DNA of 64,000 nt from Kitasatospora acidiphila (GTDB lineage: Bacteria > Actinomycetota > Actinomycetes > Streptomycetales > Streptomycetaceae). The position numbers and the translations under genes are program-made. Shown here one piece after another: positions 52,784 through 60,743 of the stretch. The stretch is taken from NCBI RefSeq assembly GCF_006636205.1, contig NZ_VIGB01000003.1:7008501-7072500 (forward strand), written 5' to 3'. Below the pieces are notes generated by a model. That model saw only the letters and a list, made by a program, of their open reading frames with translations. It was not told the origin of the DNA and did not search any database. How positions within the stretch are numbered: the stretch's first letter is position 1; each line of letters starts with the position of its first letter.

Positions 52784-53779
52784 ATGGCGATCGCCAAGGC
52801 AGAGCGGCTGATGAACCTCGCCCTGTGCCTGATGAACACCAGACGTCCGCTCTCCAAGCGGGAGCTGCGGGAGTCCATCGAGGCCTACCGGGAGGCCTGG
52901 GCGCAGGGCAGCGAGGACGCCTTCAACCGCATGTTCGAGCGGGACAAGGACGACCTGCGCGAGCTCGGGCTGGTGATCGATGTCGACGAGAACACCCTGG
53001 ACGGCGAGGCCGGCTACCTCGCCCGCCCGGACCGCAACCGGCTGCCGGAGATCGCACTGGACGCCGAGGAGGCGGCCGCGCTGAGCCTGGCCGCCAGGGT
53101 CTGGCAGCAGGCCCGGCTGTCCGGCGCGGCCAGTGGCGCGCTGCAGAAGCTGCGGGCCGCCGGAGTGCCGTTCACCGAGGCGTCGGCGGGCACCGCGCTG
53201 GAGCCCTACATCCCGGTGCGGGAGGCCGCGTTCGAGCCGCTGCTGCTGGCGGCCCGGGACCGGCGGCCGGTGAGCTTCGACTACCGCAAGGCGGGCGCCG
53301 CGGTGGTGGAGCCGCGCTCGGTGGAGCCCTGGGCGCTGGAGTGCTGGCGCGGCCACTGGTACCTGGCCGGCTGGGACCGGGACCGCGGTGCCTCCCGGGT
53401 GTTCCGGCTGAGCCGGATCGCGGGCAAGGTGCGCTCGCGGCAGGGCGCGTTCACCGCGCCGGTGCCCGAGCACGTGGACGTGCGCGCCACCGTGGCCCGG
53501 TTCGCCGGTGAGGGCGCGACCGCCACGGCCACCGTGAAGCTGCGCCGCGGGTCCGCCTACCCGCTGCGCGCCAAGGCCCTGGCGGAGCGTCAAGTCGACG
53601 CCGACTGGGACGAGTTGGAGATTCCGTACGGGCGCGGGCTGGCCGCCGACCTGTCCGAGTATGGTCCGGATGTGGTGGTGCTGGCGCCGCAGGAGCTGCG
53701 CGCCGAGCTGATCGAGCGGCTGCGCGCGGTGGCCGGACTCGCCGTTGAGGGATTCGCAGTGGAGGGGGAGCGGGCATGA
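52784..53779 (+). CDS. pafB: WYL-domain transcriptional activator PafB
   Basis: PafB with PafC activates LexA-independent DNA-damage genes in mycobacteria. The 331-residue protein has an N-terminal winged helix (AERLMNLALCLMNTRRPLSKRELRESIEAY), a WYL domain (LLAARDRRPVSFDYRK, RSVEPWALECWRGHWYLAGWDRDRGASRVFRLSRI) and a WCX-like C-terminal domain. In the WYL motif the final Tyr-Leu is WYLAG. ATG 52784 is used. Its stop overlaps the pafC start by four bases (ATGA). Confidence 0.94.
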   Translation: MAIAKAERLMNLALCLMNTRRPLSKRELRESIEAYREAWAQGSEDAFNRMFERDKDDLRELGLVIDVDENTLDGEAGYLARPDRNRLPEIALDAEEAAALSLAARVWQQARLSGAASGALQKLRAAGVPFTEASAGTALEPYIPVREAAFEPLLLAARDRRPVSFDYRKAGAAVVEPRSVEPWALECWRGHWYLAGWDRDRGASRVFRLSRIAGKVRSRQGAFTAPVPEHVDVRATVARFAGEGATATATVKLRRGSAYPLRAKALAERQVDADWDELEIPYGRGLAADLSEYGPDVVVLAPQELRAELIERLRAVAGLAVEGFAVEGERA

Positions 53780-54729
53780 GCAACGCGATCGACCAGACCC
53801 GGCGGATGCTCTCGCTGGTCACCTATCTGCGCGAGCGGCCGGGTGCCGAAGTCGCGGAGGTGGCCCGGGCGTTCGGGATCAGCGAGCGTGAGCTGATCGC
53901 CGACCTCAATGTGCTGCCGATGTGCGGCACCAGCTTCCGCGGCGGCGACCTGCTGGACATCGACACCGACGGCGAGCGGATCTGGTGGCACAACGTCGAC
54001 GACGTGGCCCAGCCGCTGCGGCTGGCCGCCGACGAGGCCACCGCGCTGCTGGTCGCCGCCCGCGCCGTGGCCTCGCTGCCCGGCCTGCGGGACCGCGACC
54101 GGCAGGCGCTCACCCGCGCGGTCGCCAAGATCGAGAACGCGGCGGGGGAGAGCGCCGAGGGCAGCGCCCGGGTCGGGGTGACCTTCGAGGCCGAGGGCCA
54201 GGTCTTCGCCGACATCGACCGGGCGCTCAGCGAGGGCCGGCGGATCTGGCTGCGCTACTACTCGCACGGGCGCGGCGGCATGACCGAGCGCGAGGTGGAC
54301 CCGATCCGGCTGCTCACCGAGGGCCACACCTACCTGGACGGCTGGTGCCGCACCTCGGAGGACCGCCGGCTGTTCCGGCTGGACCGGGTGGCCGAGATCA
54401 AGGTGCTGGACGAGCCCGCCGACCCGCCCCGGCTGGAGCCGCGCGACCTCTCCCAGGGCCTGGTGAACCCGGCCGCGGACGACCCCGAGGTGGTGGTGGA
54501 GGTCGGCCCCGGCGGGCGCTGGGTGGCCGAGTACTACACCCACGACCTGGCCGAGGAGCTCCCCGACGGCGGGCTGCGGATCACCCTGCGCAGCTCCGAC
54601 CCGTCCGGCCTGCGCACCCTGGCGCTGCGGCTCGGCGCGGACGGGCGGATCGTGCTGCCCGCGCCGCTGGCCGAGCAGGCGCGTGCGGCGGCCCGGGCGG
54701 CGCTGGCGGGCTACGAGGCCGCCGAGTGA
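53776..54729 (+). CDS. pafC: WYL-domain transcriptional activator PafC
   Basis: The 317-residue partner of PafB has a winged helix (TRRMLSLVTYLRERPGAEVAEVARAFGISERELIADLNVLPM), a WYL domain (ALSEGRRIWLRYYSHGRGGMTEREVDPIRLLTEGHTYLDGWC) and a C-terminal WCX domain. It overlaps pafB upstream and a small zinc-ribbon gene downstream (GTGA), so the three are translationally coupled. Placement directly after the Pup system matches mycobacteria, although PafBC itself is not needed for pupylation. Confidence 0.94.
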   Translation: MSNAIDQTRRMLSLVTYLRERPGAEVAEVARAFGISERELIADLNVLPMCGTSFRGGDLLDIDTDGERIWWHNVDDVAQPLRLAADEATALLVAARAVASLPGLRDRDRQALTRAVAKIENAAGESAEGSARVGVTFEAEGQVFADIDRALSEGRRIWLRYYSHGRGGMTEREVDPIRLLTEGHTYLDGWCRTSEDRRLFRLDRVAEIKVLDEPADPPRLEPRDLSQGLVNPAADDPEVVVEVGPGGRWVAEYYTHDLAEELPDGGLRITLRSSDPSGLRTLALRLGADGRIVLPAPLAEQARAAARAALAGYEAAE

Positions 54730-54977
54730 CCGAGGACGACGAGGCGGGCGAACCAGCCACCCGGTTCAAGGTCTACTGCTCGCAGTGCCGGGAGAAGGTG
54801 GAGCTGCCGGCGGCCGCGTTCCGGCTGGCGCTGGGCGCCACCAAGGAGCGCACCTTCTACAGCTTCACCTGTCCGGAGTGCGGCGCAGCGGTGCGCAAGA
54901 CGGCCGGCGAGAAGATCGTCGAGGCGCTGACCGGCGCCGGAGTGTCGACGATGCGGCTCGTGCCGATCGAGAGGTGA
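54726..54977 (+). CDS. Small zinc-ribbon protein
   Basis: The 83-residue protein (GTG 54726, overlapping the pafC stop) has two CxxC pairs, VYCSQCREKVELP and FTCPECGAAVRK, spaced as in a treble or ribbon zinc finger. The rest is basic and ends VSTMRLVPIER. I do not recognise a named family. Tight coupling to pafC suggests it belongs to the same regulatory unit. Confidence 0.85.
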   Translation: MTEDDEAGEPATRFKVYCSQCREKVELPAAAFRLALGATKERTFYSFTCPECGAAVRKTAGEKIVEALTGAGVSTMRLVPIER

Positions 54978-54983
54978 CGGAAC

Positions 54984-55160
54984 ATGACCTGGGTCCTGCT
55001 GGCGGTGGTCGGCCTGGCCACCGCTGGGCTGCTGGTGCTGGGAGTGCTCGCGATGCGGGTGTGGGTGGACGTGCGGGGGTTGGCCCGGCAGGTCGACACG
55101 GCCTCGCGGGCGCTGGCCGGCGCGGCCGAGGAGGTCTCGGCGGCCGCCGGCACGCGGTGA
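54984..55160 (+). CDS. Small membrane protein, 58 residues
   Basis: ATG 54984 opens a short frame: MTWVLLAVVGLATAGLLVLG, then VLAMRVWVDVRGLARQVDTA and SRALAGAAEEVSAAAGTR. It has one membrane segment and an amphipathic C-terminal helix of the type seen in DUF948-like or bacteriocin-like small proteins. It starts six bases after the zinc-ribbon gene, with GAGGTGACGG upstream. Similar small anchors are common between pafC and tatA in streptomycetes, from memory. Confidence 0.75.
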   Translation: MTWVLLAVVGLATAGLLVLGVLAMRVWVDVRGLARQVDTASRALAGAAEEVSAAAGTR

Positions 55161-55285
55161 CGGCAGCCGGGAAACCCATGACTTCACCTGCTGGTGGCCA
55201 CCGGGGGTCTCCTGCCGCCGTGGCGCGCGGGTTAGGCTCTCCTGTGGCCTCGGTGCAGCTCTCGTCCGGAAGTAGGTAGTCGCGT

Positions 55286-55546
55286 ATGGGCAGGGTCCTG
55301 GGATTCCTCATCATCATCGCGATGGCGGCGATCTTCTTCGGTGCCAAGCGGCTGCCCGACCTCGCCCGGTCCGCCGGGCGGTCCATGCGCATCCTCAAGG
55401 CCGAGACCGCGGCGCTGCGCGAGGAGTACACCCGGGAGGCGAGCCCCACCGCGGACACCGAGCCGGCCCGGATCGTCAAGGCCGCGCCCGGTGACACCGC
55501 CACCGCCCGGCCGGTCGCCGAGCCGTCCGTCGGCGGCGAGCGATGA
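55286..55546 (+). CDS. tatA: Twin-arginine translocase subunit TatA
   Basis: TatA polymers form the pore for folded proteins with twin-arginine signals. The 86-residue protein has an N-terminal membrane segment (MGRVLGFLIIIAMAAIFFGAK), the hinge FGAKRLPDLARSAGRSMRIL and an amphipathic helix, then a disordered acidic tail. tatC follows 70 bases downstream. Confidence 0.93.
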   Translation: MGRVLGFLIIIAMAAIFFGAKRLPDLARSAGRSMRILKAETAALREEYTREASPTADTEPARIVKAAPGDTATARPVAEPSVGGER

Positions 55547-55616
55547 CCGCGCTCAACCGATGGTCCCGTGGCCGCCGACCGGCGGGCCGCGCCGCAACGA
55601 GTTCTGAGGATCGGGG

Positions 55617-56579
55617 TTGAGCAAGTCTCCCAAGCCGCCGAAGACCGCCGACGGACGGATGTCCCTCGGCGATCATCTGCGCGAACTGCGGAACCGGCTG
55701 GTCAAGGCGGTGCTCGCGGTGGTGGTCTGCACCATCGCGGCGGCGTTCTTCAAGGACCGGCTGCTGCACTTCCTGATGAACCCGCTGCCCGCCTGCCTGC
55801 CGAACGGGCAGCCCAAACCGGGGATGAAGCACTGCGCGCAGGTGGCGGTGATCGGTGTCACCCAGCCGTTCAACCTCACCCTCAAGGTCTGCCTGCTGGC
55901 GGGCCTGGTGGCGGCGGTGCCGATCTGGCTCTACCAGGTCTGGGCGTTCGTGGCGCCGGGCCTGCACAAGCACGAGAAGCGCTACTCGCTGACCTTCCTG
56001 GGGCTCGGCACGCCGCTCTTCCTCGGCGGCGTGACCTGCGCCTACCTGCTGATGCCGACCACCTTGGAGGTGCTCGGCTCGTTCACCCCGATCGGGGCTC
56101 AGCAGATCATGCCGGTGGAGAACTACCTCAACATCGCCACCCGGATGCTGCTGGTCTTCGGCCTGGCCTTCGAGTTCCCGCTGCTGCTGGTGATGCTCAA
56201 CCTGGCCGGGGTGCTCTCCGGCAAGCGGATGCTGGGCTGGTGGCGCGGCATGGTGATGGCCATCACGGTCTTCGCGGCCGTCGCCACGCCGAGCGCCGAC
56301 CCGGTCAGCATGCTGGCCCTGGCCTCGCCGATCTGGGTGCTGTACTTCGTGGCGGTCGGCTTCTCGCTGCTCAACGACCGGCGTCGGCGCCGCAACAACC
56401 CGGATGCCGAGCTGTCCGACGAGGAGGCCTCGCACGTGGACCTGTCGGTGGCGGCGGTGGCGGGTGCCGAGTCGGTCGGCGCCTCCGCCCCTGAGCTCGC
56501 CTCGTCGGCTCCGCTGGCCTCGGCGGCGCCCGCCCGTCCGGCGGAGGCCTGGGGGCATGTGGACGACGACGTCACCTGA
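55617..56579 (+). CDS. tatC: Twin-arginine translocase subunit TatC
   Basis: TatC is the signal-peptide receptor of the Tat system. The 320-residue protein starts at TTG 55617 (MSKSPKPPKTADGRMSLGDHLRELRNRLVK), with six membrane segments and the family motifs DHLRELRNRL near the N-terminus and FVAPGLHKHEKRY. The C-terminal 70 residues are a disordered acidic/alanine-rich tail longer than in E. coli. A terminator follows, and beyond it the hydroxyproline cluster begins. Confidence 0.95.
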   Translation: MSKSPKPPKTADGRMSLGDHLRELRNRLVKAVLAVVVCTIAAAFFKDRLLHFLMNPLPACLPNGQPKPGMKHCAQVAVIGVTQPFNLTLKVCLLAGLVAAVPIWLYQVWAFVAPGLHKHEKRYSLTFLGLGTPLFLGGVTCAYLLMPTTLEVLGSFTPIGAQQIMPVENYLNIATRMLLVFGLAFEFPLLLVMLNLAGVLSGKRMLGWWRGMVMAITVFAAVATPSADPVSMLALASPIWVLYFVAVGFSLLNDRRRRRNNPDAELSDEEASHVDLSVAAVAGAESVGASAPELASSAPLASAAPARPAEAWGHVDDDVT

Positions 56580-56598
56580 GATGTCGGCGGTGTCTGAC

Positions 56599-56630
56599 GG
56601 TGCCCCGGTCGCTGCGGCGGCCGGGGCACC
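56599..56630 (+). terminator. Terminator after tatC
   Basis: GGTGCCCCGG pairs with CCGGGGCACC, with a GC-rich interior that can extend the stem, 19 bases after tatC. Confidence 0.75.
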
Positions 56631-56693
56631 GCTGTCTGTGCGGGGAACCTGCGCCGCCCCGGGGATGTCTGGGGAGGGTGTCTTGGCAGGGTC

Positions 56694-56725
56694 TTGGCAG
56701 GCGCTCCACCATGTGACATATTACT
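56694..56725 (+). promoter_or_regulatory. Promoter and operator-like site of the hydroxyproline cluster
   Basis: TTGGCA (56694-56699) and CATATT (56717-56722) are 17 bases apart and place the start of transcription at about the GTG at 56729, so the message would be leaderless. TGTGACATATTA (56712-56723) covers the -10 box and recurs, inverted, over the second promoter at 59699-59712. This suggests repression by one regulator, possibly GntR/FCD type. Confidence 0.6.
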
Positions 56726-56728
56726 GAC

Positions 56729-57888
56729 GTGCCCACAAGACCAACCCACGACGTCGTGGTGATCGGCGCCGGTGTCGTCGGTGCCGCCTGCGCGTTCTAC
56801 GCCGCCCGTGCCGGGCTCTCGGTCGCCGTCGTCGACCGCGGCCCGGTGGCAGGGGGACCACCGGGGCGGGGGAGGGCAATCTGCTGCTCTCCGACAAGGA
56901 GCCCGGCCCGGAGCTGGAGCTCGCCAAGCTCTCCGCGCTGCTCTGGCTCGAGCTCGCCGCCGAACTGGGCGAGGCCTTCGAGTACGAGCCCAAGGGCGGG
57001 CTGGTGGTGGCCGCCGACCCGGCCGGGCAGCAGGCCCTGGCCGCCTTCGCCGCCAAGCAGCGCGCCGCCGGAGTGACCGCCCACGAGGTCACCGCCGACC
57101 GCCTGCCCGACTACGAACCGCACCTGGCCCCCGGCATGGCCGGCGGCTTCCACTACCCCGAGGACGCCCAGGTGCAGCCGGCCCTGGCCGCCGCCCACCT
57201 GCTGCGCGCCGCCGTCCGGGCAGGCGCCGCCCTGCACCTGGACGAGCAGGTCACCGCCCTGCTCACCGGGCCCGGCGGCACGGTGCGCGGGGTGCGCACC
57301 GAGCGCCGCGAGCTGGCCGCCGGCGCGGTGGTCAACGCGGCCGGCACCTGGGGCGGGCAGATCGCCCGGCTGGCCGGCGTCGAGCTGCCGGTGCTGCCCA
57401 GGCGCGGTTTCGTGCTGGTCACCGAGCCGCTGCCCAAGGTGGTGCGGCACAAGGTCTACGCCGCGGACTACGTGGCCGACGTGGCGAGCGGCTCGGCCGC
57501 GCTGCAGAGCTCCGGCGTGGTCGAGGGCACCCCGTCCGGCACCGTGCTGATCGGCGCCAGCCGGGAGCGGGTCGGCTTCGACCGCACCCTCTCGGTTCCG
57601 GCCGTGGGTCGGCTGGCCCGGCAGGCGGCGGCGCTCTTCCCGTTCCTGACCGACGTCCGGGTGCTGCGCGCCTACCGGGGCTTCCGGCCCTACCTGCCGG
57701 ACCACAAGCCGGCGATCGGCGCCGACCCCCGGGCGCCCGGGCTGCTGCACGCCTGCGGTCACGAGGGCGCCGGCATCGGGCTGGCCCCCGCCACCGGCCT
57801 GCTGATCGCCGAGCAGCTGACCGGCCGCCGCCTGTCAACCGCCGACCCGGTGGACACCGCCCCGTTCCGTCCCGACCGCTTCGCCTGA
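56729..57888 (+). pseudogene. FAD-dependent oxidoreductase, D-hydroxyproline dehydrogenase subunit, interrupted by one missing G
   Basis: The product begins MPTRPTHDVVVIGAGVVGAACAFYAARAGLSV, an FAD-binding Rossmann motif. After DRGPVAGG the run GGGGG (56852-56856) appears one G short; with it the reading continues TTGAGEGNLLLSDKEPGPELELAKL and on to VVAADPAGQQALAAFAA through the stop at 57888, giving about 386 residues. The domain ends with the DAO signature CGHEGAGIGLAPATGLLIAEQL. Together with the next two genes it forms a three-subunit flavoprotein like hydrogen cyanide synthase and the D-hydroxyproline dehydrogenase of Pseudomonas. The gap is probably a sequence error. Confidence 0.82.
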
Positions 57889-57901
57889 TCCCGAGGACGT
57901 C

Positions 57902-58216
57902 ATGCGCCGAACCCCCGCCAGGCTGGCCGCCGCCGAGCCCGAGCCCGCCCACACCATCGAGTTCGACGGCCGCCCGATCCCCGCCCTGCCCGGGCAGACC
58001 ATCGCCGCCGCACTCTGGGCCGAGGGCATCGTGGCCTGGCGCCGCACCCGGAGCACCGGGCGGCCGCGCGGCGCGTTCTGCGGGATCGGCGCCTGCTTCG
58101 ACTGCCTGGCCACCGTCAACGGCCGCCCCAACCAGCGCACTTGCCTGCTCCCGGCGGAGCCCGGCGACATCGTCACCACCCAGGAGGGCCACGGCCATGC
58201 CGACCTCGCCGTCTGA
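57902..58216 (+). CDS. [2Fe-2S]-binding subunit of D-hydroxyproline dehydrogenase
   Basis: The 104-residue protein has the plant-type ferredoxin cysteine pattern GAFCGIGACFDCLATVNGRP followed by RTCL. Short proteins of this type sit beside the two flavin subunits in the hydrogen cyanide synthase / D-hydroxyproline dehydrogenase family, where they carry electrons between flavins. It follows the DAO-type subunit by 13 bases and overlaps the next gene by 20. Confidence 0.88.
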   Translation: MRRTPARLAAAEPEPAHTIEFDGRPIPALPGQTIAAALWAEGIVAWRRTRSTGRPRGAFCGIGACFDCLATVNGRPNQRTCLLPAEPGDIVTTQEGHGHADLAV

Positions 58217-59603
58217 TGCCGGCCTCGCAGACCCGTACGACCTGGCCGTGATCGGCGCCGGGCCGGCCGGACTCGCGGGCGCGGTGGCCGCCGCCGACCA
58301 GGGCCTGCGCTGCGTGCTGCTCGACGCCGGAGCCCGACCCGGCGGCCAGTACTACCGGCACCCGGCCCCGGGCCTGCGGGCCGCCCGCCCCGACCGGCTG
58401 CACCACCACTGGCCGGTCTTCGCCGACCTCGCCGAGCGCCTCGCCGCCCACCGCGAGGCGGGTCGGATCGACTACCTGGCGCACCACCACGTCCACCTGC
58501 TGGAGCGGCGCGAGCCCTGGCGCCTGCACGCCGCCACCGGCGCCGACGGAAGCGGCAGGGCCACCCTGCGGGCCACCGCCGTGCTGCTGGCCACCGGCGC
58601 CTATGAGCGCCAACTGCCGTTCCCCGGCTGGACGCTGCCCGGGGTGGTCACCGCCGGCGGTGCGCAGGCGATGCTCAAGGCCGGCCTGGTGCTGCCCGGG
58701 CGGCGGATCGTGGTGGCGGGCAGCGGCCCGCTGCTGCTGGCCGCCGCGGCCTCGCTCACCGCGGCCGGGGCCGAGGTGCCGGCGATCGTCGAGGCCTCCA
58801 CCTACCTCGGCTACGCCCGCCGCCCCGGGGTGCTCGCCGCCACCCCCGCCAAGCTGCTGGAGGGCGTCACCCATGGTGCGGCGCTGGCCCGGCACCGGGT
58901 GCGGCTGCGCCGCGCCAGTGCCGTGGTCGAGGCGCACGGGGGCGAGAGGGTGGAGGCGGTGACCGTGGCCCGGCTGGACGCCGACTGGCGGCCGCTGCCC
59001 GGCACCGAGCGGCGGATCGACTGCGACGCGCTGGCGATCGGTCACGGCCTGGTGCCGCAGCTGGAGCTCGCCGCCGAACTGGGCGCCGCCACCCGCGTGG
59101 TGCCGGACGGCACCGTGGCGCTGCGGGTCGACGCCCGCCAGCTCACCAGCGTGCCCGGGCTCTGGGCGGCCGGCGAGACCTGCGGCGTCGGTGGTGCCGA
59201 ACTGGCGCTGGCGGAAGGCGAGTTGGCCGCACTGGCGATCGCCGGCCGAGCGCCGGCGACCACCCTGCTCTCCCAGCGCCGCCGACTGCGCGCGTTCGCC
59301 GAGCTGATGGCCGCCGCCCATCGGCCGGGGCCCGGCTGGTCCGACTGGCTGCGCCCGGAGACCGAGGTCTGCCGCTGCGAGGAGGTGACCGCCGGGGCCA
59401 TCGGCGAGGCGGTCGAGCGGCTCGGCGCCACCGACGCCCGGACCGTCAAGCTCCTCACCCGGGCCGGCATGGGCTGGTGCCAGGGCCGGATGTGCTCCCC
59501 AGCGGTGGCTTGCCTGGCCGGTACGGCCGAGCCGGTCGCCGACTCCCGTCCACTCTCCTGCCCGGTCCTGCTCGGCGACCTCGCGGCGCTGCCGGAGGAC
59601 TGA
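58197..59603 (+). CDS. FAD/NAD(P)-binding subunit of D-hydroxyproline dehydrogenase with BFD-like Fe-S domain
   Basis: The 468-residue protein has an N-terminal FAD motif (DLAVIGAGPAGLAGAVAAADQ), a second dinucleotide motif (GRRIVVAGSGPLLLAAAASL), an ATG-like motif (GLWAAGETCGVGGAELALAEGEL) and a C-terminal cysteine cluster ETEVCRCEEVT...RAGMGWCQGRMC typical of BFD-like [2Fe-2S] domains. This is the HcnB/LhpE-like subunit. ATG 58197 with CAGGAGGG is used. The DAO subunit and small Fe-S subunit lie directly upstream. Confidence 0.88.
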   Translation: MPTSPSDAGLADPYDLAVIGAGPAGLAGAVAAADQGLRCVLLDAGARPGGQYYRHPAPGLRAARPDRLHHHWPVFADLAERLAAHREAGRIDYLAHHHVHLLERREPWRLHAATGADGSGRATLRATAVLLATGAYERQLPFPGWTLPGVVTAGGAQAMLKAGLVLPGRRIVVAGSGPLLLAAAASLTAAGAEVPAIVEASTYLGYARRPGVLAATPAKLLEGVTHGAALARHRVRLRRASAVVEAHGGERVEAVTVARLDADWRPLPGTERRIDCDALAIGHGLVPQLELAAELGAATRVVPDGTVALRVDARQLTSVPGLWAAGETCGVGGAELALAEGELAALAIAGRAPATTLLSQRRRLRAFAELMAAAHRPGPGWSDWLRPETEVCRCEEVTAGAIGEAVERLGATDARTVKLLTRAGMGWCQGRMCSPAVACLAGTAEPVADSRPLSCPVLLGDLAALPED

Positions 59604-59677
59604 TCCGGGCTCTGCTTCGATCCGGGCTCCAGTCGGGCGTCCGTCCGTCAGGATCCGCCAGGCCCCCACGTGCCCTC

Positions 59678-59712
59678 TTGTGCGCGTTCTGGCAACTCTA
59701 TAAAATGTCACA
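59678..59712 (+). promoter_or_regulatory. Second promoter of the hydroxyproline cluster with the same operator motif
   Basis: TTGTGC (59678-59683) and TAAAAT (59701-59706) are 17 bases apart. TATAAAATGTCACA at 59699-59712, read on the other strand, is TGTGACATTTTATA, matching the site at the first promoter at 11 of the 12 core bases. It covers the -10 box. Confidence 0.6.
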
Positions 59713-59733
59713 CCTCATCAAGGAGATGCTCTC

Positions 59734-60642
59734 GTGACCAACCCCACACACGACCGCACCCGCCCCTGGCGCGGCATCATGGTCGCCACCGCACTGCCGC
59801 TGCGCGAGGACCTGTCCGTCGACTACGACGCCTACGCCGAGCACGTCCGCTGGCTGATCGACAACGGCTGCGACGGCGTCGTCCCCAACGGCTCACTCGG
59901 CGAGTACCAGACCCTCACCGCCGAGGAGCGCGCCCGCGTCGTCACCACCGCCGTCGAGGCCGCCGGTGACGGCGCCAGGGTGATGCCCGGCGTCGCCGCC
60001 TACGGCAGTGCCGAGTCCCGCCGCTGGGCCGAGCAGGCCGCCGAGGCCGGCGCCGGCTCGGTGCTGCTGCTGCCGCCCAACGCCTACCGGGCCGACGCCA
60101 CCGCGGTGCGCGCCCACTACGCCGAGGTGGCCAAGGCCGGCGTGCCGATCGTGGCCTACAACAACCCGATCGACACCAAGGTCGACCTGGTGCCCTCGCT
60201 GCTCGCTCAGCTGCACGCCGAGGGCAGCATCGTCGCCGTCAAGGAGTTCAGCGGCGACGTCCGCCGGGCGTACGAGCTCGCCGAACTCGCCCCCGGCCTG
60301 GACCTGCTGATCGGCGCCGACGACGTGCTGCTGGAGCTGGCGCTGGCCGGCGCGGTCGGCTGGATCGCCGGCTACCCCAACGCGCTGCCGCAGGCCACCG
60401 CGGCGCTCTACCGCGCCGCCGTCGCCAAGGACCTGGACACCGCGCTGCCCCTCTACAAGTCGCTGCACTCGCTGCTGCGGTGGGACTCCAAGACCGAGTT
60501 CGTCCAGGCGATCAAGCTCTCGATGGACATCGCGGGCCGCGTCGGCGGTCCGGTCCGGGCACCGCGCGTGCCGCTGACCGGGGACATCGAGACGGCGGTC
60601 CGCGCGGCCACCGAGAAGGCGCTGGCCGACGGGCTGCGCTGA
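59734..60642 (+). CDS. Pyrroline-4-hydroxy-2-carboxylate deaminase, DHDPS family
   Basis: The 302-residue protein is a Schiff-base aldolase/lyase: MVATALPLREDLSVDYDAYA, VVPNGSLGEYQTLTAEER, IVAYNNPIDTKVDL with the usual tyrosine, and Lys170 in IVAVKEFSGDVRR as the Schiff-base lysine. In the hydroxyproline pathway this enzyme turns the pyrroline product of D-hydroxyproline dehydrogenase into 2-oxoglutarate semialdehyde and ammonia. Specific function is inferred from its neighbours. The GTG start has AAGGAG upstream. Confidence 0.88.
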   Translation: MTNPTHDRTRPWRGIMVATALPLREDLSVDYDAYAEHVRWLIDNGCDGVVPNGSLGEYQTLTAEERARVVTTAVEAAGDGARVMPGVAAYGSAESRRWAEQAAEAGAGSVLLLPPNAYRADATAVRAHYAEVAKAGVPIVAYNNPIDTKVDLVPSLLAQLHAEGSIVAVKEFSGDVRRAYELAELAPGLDLLIGADDVLLELALAGAVGWIAGYPNALPQATAALYRAAVAKDLDTALPLYKSLHSLLRWDSKTEFVQAIKLSMDIAGRVGGPVRAPRVPLTGDIETAVRAATEKALADGLR

Positions 60643-60650
60643 CCGCTCTG

Positions 60651-60731
60651 GGTACCTGAGGTATCCGAGGTACCTGAGGTACCTGAGTTAGTCCAGTTCT
60701 CCGAGTTACCCGAGTTCTCTGAGTTCTCCGA
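60651..60731. repeat. Nine-unit 9-bp tandem repeat before the epimerase gene
   Basis: Nine consecutive 9-bp units fill the gap between the deaminase and epimerase genes: GGTACCTGA (three copies), GGTATCCGA, GTTAGTCCA, GTTCTCCGA (two copies), GTTACCCGA and GTTCTCTGA. The block ends 12 bases before the ATG. It is unlike the surrounding coding sequence. Confidence 0.85.
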
Positions 60732-60743
60732 CGAAGGGTCAGC

